Source: Pelodera strongyloides (lineage: Eukaryota > Nematoda > Chromadorea > Rhabditida > Rhabditidae). From it: DNA of 64,000 nucleotides. Positions within the stretch are counted from its first letter, which is position 1, and every line of letters begins with the position of its first letter. The DNA lies in assembly GCA_036852015.1 (NCBI GenBank), contig JAANDG010000165.1:186001-250000 (forward strand), given 5' to 3'. The translations under genes and the position numbers were made by a program. Below are positions 11,267-22,700 of this stretch, piece after piece. The notes beneath the pieces were generated by a model, which did no database searches, had not been told where the DNA came from, and worked only from the letters and a program-made list of their open reading frames with translations.

Positions 11267-14200
11267 TTATTTGACAACGGGTTTCCCTCTTCCGGCCTTC
11301 TTGAACCGGGCCGCATCTTGTACTTTTAGATCTGCCATAGATGGAGGAGTCACTTTCGATGCTGAAATACAAGAAACTTTATGAAATCAAAAGTAAGTCT
11401 TTGACGTCGGTATATAGCATGATGTTTTCCTTGTGTCTATGCCAAAGGAGGGAACCCAACGCTCTGTGCGTTTTCGGAATTCATACGAAACTATCGGGTG
11501 CTAACATCTAAATAAAATTTGTAGCTAACACAATCACATGTTAGGTTCGCGCCTATTACTAAGAAATCAGCAGCATCAAAATCAGAACAATACCTTTGTA
11601 ATTAGCCATCAATTCCTTAATCGCACCCTTCTTTTTGGGATCTGTAGCATGTTTTTTCACCTCCGGAATCTGAATATTACCAAATAAAGACAGAACGCAC
11701 AAATCTCGATCGATTACAGAAAGTTCCCAGTCAATATAGAGAATAATCGAAATTGGGGACGTTCATATTTGATTGAATCTTTTGACCAAAACTATACTTC
11801 TTACTGAAGAAAGGAGCAAGAATATCTACATATCACCATGAAAAGTGGGCAGATATACCTTTACAATACTTACATTAAAAAGTTTCCTGATTGCTGGGGC
11901 TCTGAATGCACCGGCGTAGACCAAGGACATCATATTAGATGCACACCAATAAACACACAGACCCTAAAATTGTAATTAAACATTGGGTTAGCGAAAATTT
12001 CTCCGAATGGACAATATACAACTAACACAGACCCGATTCGAATAATTCGGTGGCTGAATACGATGGAGCCGATGGAAAGTCATCACATTAACTATGATTG
12101 ACAGAGAGGCAGAAACGGATTAGAGTGAAGAAGAAAAGAAAGGCACCAACCGAAGCAAATTGACTGGAGACTGCGAAAATGATCACTGGAAGGCCGTAGA
12201 GCATTCCGAGTCGCATTGCCGGGGCCATTTGATCAGCTGATGTTCCCATTTCAATTCCCACCTGAGATTATACAAACTTACAAAAACGGATTGCTTAACA
12301 TGTCGCTATGCACTCTAGAGCAAATAATAATCGTAAGGTGAAAGTGAACATGACATATATGTTGTCTACTCACTCGACTGACGATGGCCATAGTTCCAGC
12401 TGATATAAGAGGGAGAAGATAATACGGATCGGCTAAAGTGAGGTCGGTGAACCAGGCCACGCCCCCCGTTGAGAGGCCCGGGTAGCTTACCTGGAAGCGG
12501 AAAACAATCAAAGAATCATATTTGGCATAAAAAGATAAGGTATACTAGCTAGTGAAAGAATCCCAATCGCCTGTCACACTCAAAGAAAGATCAATGTCAG
12601 GTTCAGAACTTCTTGAGACTAAACACCGATGTTAATGGAAAATTCTATTTATACTCAATACGAAGGAAAGCTAATAACCCACCTCAATCATTTTCTTAAT
12701 GGCAAAGAATTGCGTTGCGAATACTCCTCCATTTGCCATCATAATTAGAAACTGGCGTCCCAAACGGATATCCTACAGATTACAGATATTATTGGCAGAT
12801 AAAAGACGGAAAATTATATGCGGTATGCGCTCGATCGCTCGATGCGCGTTTAAAGAAAGGAAGAAACGAATCGTCAAAAGTTGACTAGGAAGACAAATCA
12901 CAATTTCCTAATTCGTGCAAATTCGAAGTAATTGATATCCACATACCTTTGATTTCAAGAAGTCACGTTGTTCAAGAAAGATCTGCTGTTCTGAAACATA
13001 AATAGTGTATTTAATACATTTCATGCATTAGTAGCCAGCAATGCCAGCACAGTATACAATTGGGCATAACCACGGTCATAAATGTGTTCTAAAGTGAAAA
13101 TATATGTCAATGCTAGTCGAGAAACTAAGAACGAACGGAACATTTAAAATGAAAATATGAAACTAATTAGTTCAATAGAAATAAATAAAAACTTCTTACG
13201 CAATAGGTTGTTTCCCTCCCGCTTGGCATCTTGGATTCGGTCCCTAAAGGATTTCAGTCTACAGTGAAACCTACAGATAAATAGGAAATGGATCTGGATG
13301 TTCAAATTCTCAGCAAACAAGTCAATCTGAAAGGTTGCATAATAATAAATATCGCAGAGCAATTAATGCGGAAAAGTAGAGGTAAAAATCTACCTGAATT
13401 CGTCGAGCTCTTTCTTATACTGTGATTGTTTCGCTACCAACTTTTGTGACATCACAGGGACTCCAATTAACAGAAGTCGCAAAGTCACTGTTGCTGCAAA
13501 TTAAGCAGCATAACTATCATAGACCGAAATACTGCGAGCACTCAAAATGCTTGGCATTGAAAAATTTTTACGGGATACGATAAAACTGATATTTGCTAGC
13601 AATCACTGGCGAAAACTAAAATATGAACAAAGAAACACTAAAACGAACCGCAAATAATTGTTGTCCACCACGGGATATCGGCATACATGTGAATTCCCTC
13701 GAGGGCCATTCTGAAGTAGGAAGAGGGCTTCCACCATGAAATCAAACCCAATTCATCCAGCACCGATTGACCTGTAAATACAAATGGGCTGAACAGAGGA
13801 ACGCGGACAAACTTGTCTTCTGATGAAAAAGGAACGACTGTGTTTCTGGGTAGTGTAATAATCAAAAGGATGAGTATTTATTATCTAAACTGGTTTTTCT
13901 TTCTTTAGTATTTCGTAACCAAGATCTGTGCCAGGTGATCCGCGCATTCCACCACGGGGACGAGGAACCAACGAGTGCAAATCCGAACAAACACATACTA
14001 ATTACTAATACAGACCTGACTCGAATAATTCGGCGACTGAAGGGGCTGGAGCCGGTGGTAGTGGGATATCCGGTACTGTGAAACCGGCAGGTGCCTGGAA
14101 TAGAGTTATTATTCAAGGTCCAGCAACTAGTTGAAGACTATACGAGGATGGTTTCCGGTTAGTATAGTGTGTGTGTGTGAGGAGTGAGGGTGTGAGTCAC

Positions 14201-14895
14201 GCGGAGCTCAGACTATGCTATACAAAAAATGTAGGTTTTTTGCAGTCACTATTCAAGCCACATAGTGCAATACGCATGATGTTATTTGGGAGTTCGATAT
14301 AGTACAATGAACAGTCTAAAATATCAGTAATAATAATCAAGTGAATATTTGCCTAATATCTAGGTTATGGCAGACATCGTAATCACTAACGCATGAATGA
14401 CCACTAATGTGAAGATGCGCACGCTCCACGCTATCAACGTTCTCGCAGTCACCCGTTCAGGAAAGAATCCTCCCGTGTATTACAAACTTTCCACACTCTG
14501 CCATCAACATAGAACCTTAATTTTTCTAACCCAGGGACGAAATTTCGCTCAGATTCGGTCTGGTTTATTCTCGACAATGGTCACTTGCCTGACGACTCTC
14601 CCCTACTCCTTCTTAAGAGACTGATTATCAGTAGGCCAAGTTTCGATACTGTACTTTTTCCGCGAATTTATCTCAATAAAGGAATGTGTTTGAACTCGTG
14701 TACCCTAGGTACTACTTTAGATCATAGGGCACATTCGGTGAAGTAACTCACCTGTGTATTGAAGATGTCTTTTGAGGAAATGTTCCTAGTCTGCACAGAA
14801 GGCACGACAAACGCAAACGATAATCTATTCGATAAGGAACCGGTTACAAGACGTAGATGCTGCCCAGAACGACACGCAACCCGCGCAAGCGACAT
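11267..14895 (-). CDS. OXA1L: OXA1L, mitochondrial inner-membrane protein insertase (12 exons, 375 aa)
   Basis: Exons on the minus strand, 5' to 3': 14895-14752, 14094-14016, 13771-13649, 13493-13394, 13258-13200, 12990-12947, 12772-12683, 12490-12374, 12261-12151, 11963-11874, 11669-11594, 11361-11267; the frame is open throughout. Known role of the Oxa1/YidC/Alb3 family: co-translational insertion of proteins into the inner mitochondrial membrane. The Arg-rich, acid-free N-terminus (MSLARVACRSGQHLRL) looks like a mitochondrial presequence. A membrane segment follows at LEGIHMYADIPWWTTIICG, then the family's polar loop (KKELDEFRLKSFRDRIQDAK) and the diagnostic GGVAWFTDLTLADPYYLLPL. A basic tail, as used for ribosome contact, ends the protein. 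The length is a little shorter than human OXA1L. The start codon lies 3 bases after a TTTTCAG acceptor. The exon 9/10 intron carries a relic of exon 2. Confidence 0.93.
12021..12080 (-). pseudogene. decayed duplicate of OXA1L exon 2 inside intron 9
   Basis: On the plus strand, 12021-12075 matches 14006-14060 (the 3' half of OXA1L exon 2 plus its donor) at about 45 of 55 positions, including ATTCGAATAATTCGG / CTCGAATAATTCGG and GGAGCC. The copy keeps a GT donor and would read ..SAPSYSATELFES. No convincing acceptor flanks it, and including it would interrupt a well-conserved membrane region, so it is probably a relic rather than a used exon. Confidence 0.65.
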
Positions 14896-15600
14896 CTCCT
14901 GAAAACAACTCAGTCATAAGGAACATTTAAAACGCATAATAACAAACACGGTCGGTAGCACATTAAACATAAATTTTTTTGGAACAAACGAAACCGAATA
15001 GAATCGGAACGAACTTATTAAAATGCTATCTGATCGTGAAGGATTGAGAGTGCGGTGAAAAAGCTACGCGACAGTACAAATACCGAAATGTTGGCGGGCA
15101 AAATTGCCAAGTCCGTCAGAAAATTGCGGCCTGGTACCTTAATCAGAATCAAACAATCAATTATTGCGCTTAGGGCGTTTTAGTATTGAAAACACCTTAT
15201 CATAATCGTAGGAATATTATATTCATTCGTTCAACCATTATTATATAGAAAAAGAATGCAAACGGACGGCTATAAACCTTAAAAACCTATTTTGACGACT
15301 CTGACTACGGTACTTGGCCGAACAGCTTGCCGGGGTTATAGGTGTAAATCGAAATGCGGGTTTCACAGTCATATTTCTGATTTTTCCGAAGCAAATTGAG
15401 GAAAGCTCTTTGCTCGTGGTCCTCCCTTTCATCCTTATTCAACGACGCGTGTAGCATTACGTATTATGACCGTGATCAGTGACTGTGTTTCATTTATTGT
15501 TTTATTTCAGGGAAACATCTCTCTGCTCTTTATTCATAAACGATTAATCGATGTAACGTAAGCTCCCTAAACAAGCTAAAATGAAAACATCAATAGAAAG
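14896..15600. other. upstream region of OXA1L, no gene seen
   Basis: AT-rich DNA just 5' of the OXA1L start. It contains TTTATT at 15493-15498 and 15501-15506, which is AATAAA on the minus strand and could end the transcript of the Cys-rich exon at 15611-15866. No other exon is recognised. Confidence 0.4.
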
Positions 15601-15610
15601 TATAGATAAA

Positions 15611-15866
15611 TCAAAATAATTGCGGGTGCCCCTTTTTCAAGTTCTTTTCCTCGTTGCAACACGGAGTATCACAACATTCATTAATGCTGTCTCCCTCGTG
15701 TTCCTTCCGGATTTCCATACACGTCAGCGCTTTAATAATTCCAGGTTTCATGATTGATTGAGGTTCCCAAGCTTCTTTGCATCCACATCCGCCAATTATA
15801 ACTTCTGTAAGGGCTAAGCCCACACACAAATTGCAATTATCGCACGTACGCTTTTTCTCAAACTTG
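15611..15866 (-). CDS. possible terminal exon of a Cys-rich protein (partial, unrecognised)
   Basis: A minus-strand open stretch begins after CCCAAG (possible acceptor) and reads FEKKRTCDNCNLCVGLAL.., then GGCGCKEAW.., and ends ..NECCDTPCCNEEKNLKKG..QLF-stop. Ten cysteines in about 84 residues, in C-x2-C and CC pairs, suggest a metal-binding or disulphide-rich protein. KRTCDNCNLCVGLA is faintly like the first iron-sulphur motif of CIAPIN1/anamorsin, but the second motif does not fit. Minus-strand AATAAA signals lie about 105-115 bp downstream. I could not find the upstream exons, so this may be a gene remnant. Confidence 0.3.
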
Positions 15867-16778
15867 GGTAATTAAACCAGCCTATTGGTTGGAAACTACT
15901 TCACCATATTGGTTGGAAACTACTTAAACTCTATTGATGAAAAAAAACTAGGAAAAATGGGACCTACAATGGAACTACGACATAGTCATTCAACATGTAT
16001 TTGCAGCCGAAATACTTGCATATCGCAGGGAAACACATATAATCAAATCGATTCTCAACCATAAGGCGAACATGCCTCACGACAGTTCTTACAAACAAGA
16101 GACCAAGCTACCGCAAAGCAATTATACACATGAATACTACAATATACAAGTACCAACGGGACGCCTCGTCTATAGCTCGATACGACTACTAAACAGGATT
16201 CGACACTGGTCATTAACAAAAGTTATAGCTAATTATTTTGTATTCTCTATTTCTGTATATGGACAATAAACGACAAATGTACATTTTTTCATATTTTTTT
16301 GGCCAAACCTGCTTCATGTCACGAATTAATTGAATTAAATGGTACTACTCGGGTACTCCTTGGCTTGTAAGCAGCTCAAAGAAAAATATTATGGGGTTTC
16401 CAAGGTTTCGTGCAAAAATACGGTACTTGGAATTGAAGTAGTTGGAAATTTGGAAACCTCATTACAGTAACATTATTCTGAATGTGCGTAGAAAAAAGAT
16501 AGTGAACGCGCCGTTTTTGGCCACACCTGCTTCATGTCACGAATTACGAATTAAATGGTACTACGGCATCTGTAGGAAAGATTACTATATGATAAGTTTC
16601 GTGATGGGAATCTAAACTGGACACACAAAATGCACTTTTGCATTTATAATGCATTTTTATGTTTTATTATATCTTTGCATGCATTTACGTTTCTTTTTTG
16701 TTTCATGTAAACCCATTTTTCATATTATGGAGTGGGATTTTTATCAAGCTCGCGTACGTTTGTAAACAGCCACCAGTA
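15867..16778. repeat. NBAS upstream region with direct repeats
   Basis: TTGGTTGGAAACTACTT occurs twice near 15885-15925. A segment of about 54 bp (TTTTGGCCA.ACCTGCTTCATGTCACGAATTA.. ..TTAAATGGTACTAC) occurs at 16296-16350 and again at 16514-16566. I see no gene. The region lies between divergent transcripts and should contain the NBAS promoter. Confidence 0.5.
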
Positions 16779-16790
16779 TTTACAGGTCAA

Positions 16791-19700
16791 ATGACTCGTC
16801 GAAGGAGTCGATTGGACTCGGAAGTTGATTATACACGAAATGCAGCTGAAAATTCACTTATTCTGCTTCAAGAAAGGTAAGTCATGTTCTACTGTATGAT
16901 TTTTAGGCCGTTTCAGTTATTTTGTGACCTACAGTTCGTGTGGTAATAAGTAGTAGCTGTTTAGGCATGAACTGAATCGATGGAAGTCAACCGTTGAAAT
17001 AAGAACACCGAACCTCTTCATACCGACGCAGATCGCTAGCTATGTGGAATCACTCCCATTTGCGAAACTTGCGATTTCCCGGTTTGTTTCTGAGGGTCTC
17101 TTTGTGGTTATCTTAATTACTTTACGTAATACATAATACATAATAGGTGCCCACGAAGGAAGCTTTCTATTTCAGCTTTGCGGACCGATTTGCCGTTATG
17201 TCACATGGGCGTAAATTGGAAATCTTTGAAATCGATGGTGATATTGTTAAGTCTCAAGCCGATGTTGAAGGTACGTAGTGAACTATTAGCGACCTAGGCG
17301 TTGTTTATCCGGCGATCATCTATAAATTATTTTTACTTGTATATTTTTAGTGTTGCCGGACGATTTTGCTTCATACTGCCTTCTTGAGTTTTCTAATTCG
17401 TCTTCGCTGTTGCTTTCGACTAGGAGCGATGCTTTCATCGATGTTTTCGATAAATACGGATATCACTGCTATACAATTCCTTTGGTATGCATTACTCTGC
17501 GGACTCTGACTTCATTTCCAGTTGTCTCTGTCTTTTTTATTTGTAGTTTGTTTAAATTACAACAAATGTATGTCTTCTATGCGTATGGGTGTGCGGTGTG
17601 CGACCTCATTCCTTTCCACTTTATATTGAAACTGAAACGTTTTTAGGGCATACCACAAATGAACGTTGATCTCCTCAATGCAGTGTCAGCCATGCAAACA
17701 GTGGCCCTTGGAAATTCGGAAGAAGAAAATAAATTTCTGGACACTCTGTACACTTTACAGTATAATGGAACTTTTAGTATTTTTAAGATCGGGTGAGTTT
17801 CTTTAGTATGACTATGCTCCAATATTCACGAATCACGGCTTTTTACCAGAAACATTTTTTCCTATATGACGTGCAATCACAGTCTATCAATAAGGTTTAT
17901 TTCCAGGCGGCTCTCCGGTTATTTCAAAGTCTGTTCATTATCACTTGACATTGGACTGTGTTCGACGTTTCGATTTCTTCCCAATTACAATTTATTGGTT
18001 GTCGCCGCTCATTACAAGGTATAGTTATGTTGCAACTTACATGTCGATAATTATGTAAATTATGTAAATTCACGATCCGTAGTTTTGTAGAAACTTACAC
18101 CGATATAGGTAGAGTATACAGATAGTAATTATGGAATTTGTTTTGAAGGTAGCAGACTCAAAACCGCTGGCTGGGTTGAATACGTTCCGTCTAATAGATT
18201 CTGATCCGTATGTGGAGCCGATGCGTACTTCAGCTGTGGCAGGAGGATCGTGGACCCAAACTTTTGCCAGACTTCCCTTTTCTAGTGGGTGCGTATTCAT
18301 AATTTCTAAATTTGTTGGAATCCTTAGTTAAGAAGTTAAGAAACTGTTCTTTCATACAATGTAATGTTGTCCATCCTTTATTTGGTATATACTATTTGTG
18401 TATCCGTTTTCAGTAGCTATTCCTTCTTGTCGTCGATGGCGGTGAACGAACGACAGTCGTACCTATGTTCTATTTCAACAAACGGGGACTTTTTCTGTTT
18501 TGAGGTTAGTCCATATTGCCATTTTTGTCCGTTTATCCTGATTTGTATTATTTGAATTTCAATATCTATGCCATTATCCGAAGGTTAATATTTATTTATT
18601 CTAGCTTCCGTCATTGCGTGTGTCCTTCACTGTCCCATACATTGCCGGACCAAAGCCACAACAAGTGCAATTTGTGGATACAGAGGTAGTTAAACTGCTT
18701 AGATATTTGACTATTTTTCTATATTACTTGTTATTGCTGTATGAGTATTGCAAAAACTTTGTGGCGCGACTCAATTTGTCTTTAAACTTATCAGTGTTTG
18801 ATTTGCTATTTGCATAACGTCCAAAACATGACACACATTTTGGGTAGGCGACAGTTTTTCATGTTTATTTGTGTTTGCACATTTAGGAGGTGGCTGTTCT
18901 CCTCTCTTCTGGAGGTTTGATTCGTGCTTCTGTCGAGGAACTTCGCAACGCTTTACATGAAGGCGACATTAGTGATTCGTAAGTTATGAAATAAACGCTG
19001 ACATTTGATTATCAATTTGTTGTTAAAGCGAAAGGTCGGTTTTTGAAACGCATCTAGTACAACATCATTCGTACAGCCTATGCAAATGAACATAAATTAA
19101 AATAAAAGTCGAGCTAAATTCGAGCAAGGTAGCATAGATACGTAAGGATTCACTTGCCCACGATCAGTTTCAAAAATGGGCCGGTATTTCGATTTAAGCA
19201 TCACTTGCCAAGATTATTGTTTATTTGTTCGTTGCAGGTTTTCTTCTCGTTCGTGTCTATTTGCCCCATGTCTTCGAAATTTGTTTGTGCTCGAAAATGA
19301 GGTAGTTATTGTTAAATTTTGTTAAGTTAACTTTGTACAACCAGCATAACGTGCTGTTTTAATTACCTGCATAATATTACTGTTTTATACTCCACCACAT
19401 CCACATCTATGTCTGTAAGATATCGTACTTCGGCGAAGTAGATAACGAAACATTTTCATGGCTAAAACTAATATGTGATTGTTTAGGGTGTGAGTGAAGA
19501 ATTGCGGGAGGCAGTTTCGCAGCGTGCATCTCTTGCTGCCCGTCTCTGGCTTTCCACTTTCTGGGCTTCTTTCAAACAACTAGTTGGAATGGCAGTTGGA
19601 GAAGCAGCAACACCTCTACAAAAAGTATGAATCATGTTTATATAGTTATTGTTGTTTAGGTGTTACATGTATTTAGCGTCTCATTTGCAGCACATCATAC

Positions 19701-22700
19701 ATAAGCCAAGCAATATTGCAGGCGACCCACGTGGAAACCCTGGAATTCGCACTTTTCCACACCCCGACCATCACGCTACAGGAGCTTTTTGAACGAACGG
19801 TAAGGCTATCTTTTATTTCTAAGAAAGTTTTCTACACTTATTTATTTATTAACACTTAAATTTGCGAATAATTGCACATTTTTTGAATGTCAACTTTTTG
19901 TGTATTGGCTGAAACATTGGGATTTCAAACATTGGGATTTCGCATCTTAATGTTCCGTAAAGGGTTTGGAGGGTTTCCTCTTTTTTCCATCAAGTCATAT
20001 CGATTGGTCACTTGAACGAAATCTTTGATTTACAGCTGAACGAAAAAGATTATTCGCGTGCTATTTCCCTGGCAAACGACCATGACACGATTGATATGGA
20101 TATCATCTTAAAAACGCAGTGGAAGGATGCCTGCAATCTAGGGACCGTCACCGTCGAAGCAGTTTCCGAGATTCTGGTATGACTTTTAGTGACGCTTCTG
20201 GTTTTGTTCGTACTTCCTACCACGGGGAAAGAAAATATTGTGCCTACCTAAAGTTGTGGTGATGTTGGAGTACTTTGCAGCCGAGCCCGATGAGGTTGTT
20301 CCAATCTAGCCTAACCTGTGGGCTCGAAAATTCCCGAAATCTAACTAGGCTGTATTTTCAGACAGATATTTTCAGACAGAAATCCGTGACAGTGAGTTTC
20401 GTGCGGCTGCGTGTTGGGCGAGTAAGGCAACGGATAGAAGTGTGCAGAAGGCGCTGATTGGTTTGGGAATGGACATGGGAGACGAAGCACCCGCAGAGGT
20501 AGATTAGCTTTTGAAGGTTGTAGTTAAGATTTAGATTTGAAGGAATTATTTTCATATTTGTGATGTATTAACTCGCCATTTCGCCCTGGTGAAAGTCATG
20601 TGTGTTGTTGAACCGTAGCCATACGTACTGGTATGACTGTATTTTGAATATTTTGCAGTCTCGCATTCGAATCCTACACAACGCTCGAGTATTCGACGCG
20701 GTTGATGATGATTGTTTATTCATGGAAATGAAAGAACTGAGTCTTCTGGAAATTGCCATTTGTTTGGCCAAGGTGAGCATAGATTATGATTTGATTTGGA
20801 AACGAATACTTGCAAGCGAAACTTGAGCGAGCAATGAAGTTTATCCATCGCGTGTGTTCTCATGTTTCTCCATGAAGCACAATTGTTTTCAACATTGTCG
20901 TCTGTTTTAGCGTGGGCTTCTACTCACTCTCAAACGTTTGCTCTCGTCCAACATGTCTGTCCTTTCCGACTATCTTCTGTCAATTGTATCGCGGATTCCC
21001 TCTTGTATTCCTCCCGAACAATATACCATATTCCTTCCAACAAGGGATGCACAATTTCCGCAAATGGATCTGGTCAGTTGTGCTGTTTATTTATTGGTGT
21101 TGTATTGTCTTTTTTGCCATGTTTGTATACTTATTGCACTCGGTACCCAGTAATTAGTGCTTATCTTTAGGACGAACACTCAGCGAATACAATTCTTCTG
21201 AAGCTTTCTAAAGAAGGAGATTTGGAACGACTTTTGGTAGAGGAAATAAACTTCAATCTTTCGTTCGTTGAGGAAGGAGTTGAAAGGTTAGGCGTTAGGC
21301 TTCCGCTTTGTTTATGGTATTTTTTTGGATATGTTCCATGTTGTTTGGACGGTATTCTGATTAGTCTTCTTCTTCTGATTGTGAGTATGTCTTATTTTCT
21401 GTAGAAAGACCGGTTTCGATGACCTGCCATCCTGGATAGCAAGGCGGGCAATAGAGATTGACGCGGAGACTGGAGTTCCCGCCTACTCGGTTTCTTTGTA
21501 TGAATTGGCAGTGGAAGATCTTGGATTTGAGGTTCGTTTTTATTTTCGGTCCCATCATATGTGTCGATGTATTGTATGTTTGAGCTCACAATTTGGCCTA
21601 TTCAGGTTTACGTACGGGTCTGTCAGAGTTTCTTATTACTTACATAACCATAACCAGCTATTTAAGAATCTGGAGTCGGAATTGAACAAGTGGTATTTGT
21701 ATTCAAAGCACGTTGACGATTGTTCACTTGTGAATAACTCAATGGAGAAATTTGTGAAGATGGGAGTGGATGCTCTGATTCAAATGTATAGCAAGGTGAT
21801 TACTTTTTTTAAACTAGTCGATAGATAGGACAGTTACTTTTTGTTTCAGGTCAACTTAAGTGTCGAATGGTCTAATTAAGTATTCTTGCTCTTACTGAGC
21901 AAATCAGCAGGACAATAAGATAGTTAAGTCAATGACTTATTCCCACAGTCAACGTTTGGTAATATTCGTTTTAACCGGGATAGGGATTGTCATACAATTC
22001 TAATGTAAACTCGATTCTTCCAGCTGACGACCGATGAGCTGGTGTCTTGTATGTGTTCTGTGGTGGACACTGTCGAGTGGAAGTTGTCTTATGGAGTGGC
22101 TGGAGTCTCTCTCGGACCTTCTCCCGACCAACTTGTTATTGAAAGACTCACTCCACTGCTTTTGCATGCCTCTGCGAATAGCTTGAAGGTATGCATCATG
22201 GATTAGTTACGTAGTGGTGGGACATAGACTTTGCTCTGTTCCTATTGTGATTTCTTTAGTTTCTGTTAGATTTGCCTGAATTCCTTGTGGTTCAGGTACT
22301 GAAGGCACTGAAGGCGGTGCGGCCAAACCTCGTCGACAACATATTGCTTGAAAAATGTTTATGTGAATTCCAAGGAGTGGGTTAGTATTTCAGTTCCATA
22401 GCCATTTTTTGGCTGCTTTTGTAGATTATAGACTTTTTTGTATTATTTTCTTTGTATTTTGCAAGTTCTGTTCTGTTTTTGAATTTCGTATTTTGATTGT
22501 CTATCGGTAATTTCTGTGGTGTTTAGGTACGGACCTTCATTCTGAGCTTGCTTCGTTTTCCGTCTCTCCATCGTATTCTATCTGTCTGCACTCTCTTCTC
22601 TCTCGCGGAGTGAAAATCCCATTCTCGTTGATTAAAGAGAGTTTTGCTGATAGGAATGTTGCCATGGGACTTCTAACGAGAATGGCTGGTAAGGTCTTCA

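Noticed and set aside
21608..21619. Possible 12-base micro-exon (GTTTACGTACGG) between NBAS exons 19 and 20
   Set aside because: It has flanking AG and GT and keeps the frame, but is very short and unnecessary. Direct joining of 21531 to 21658 is simpler.
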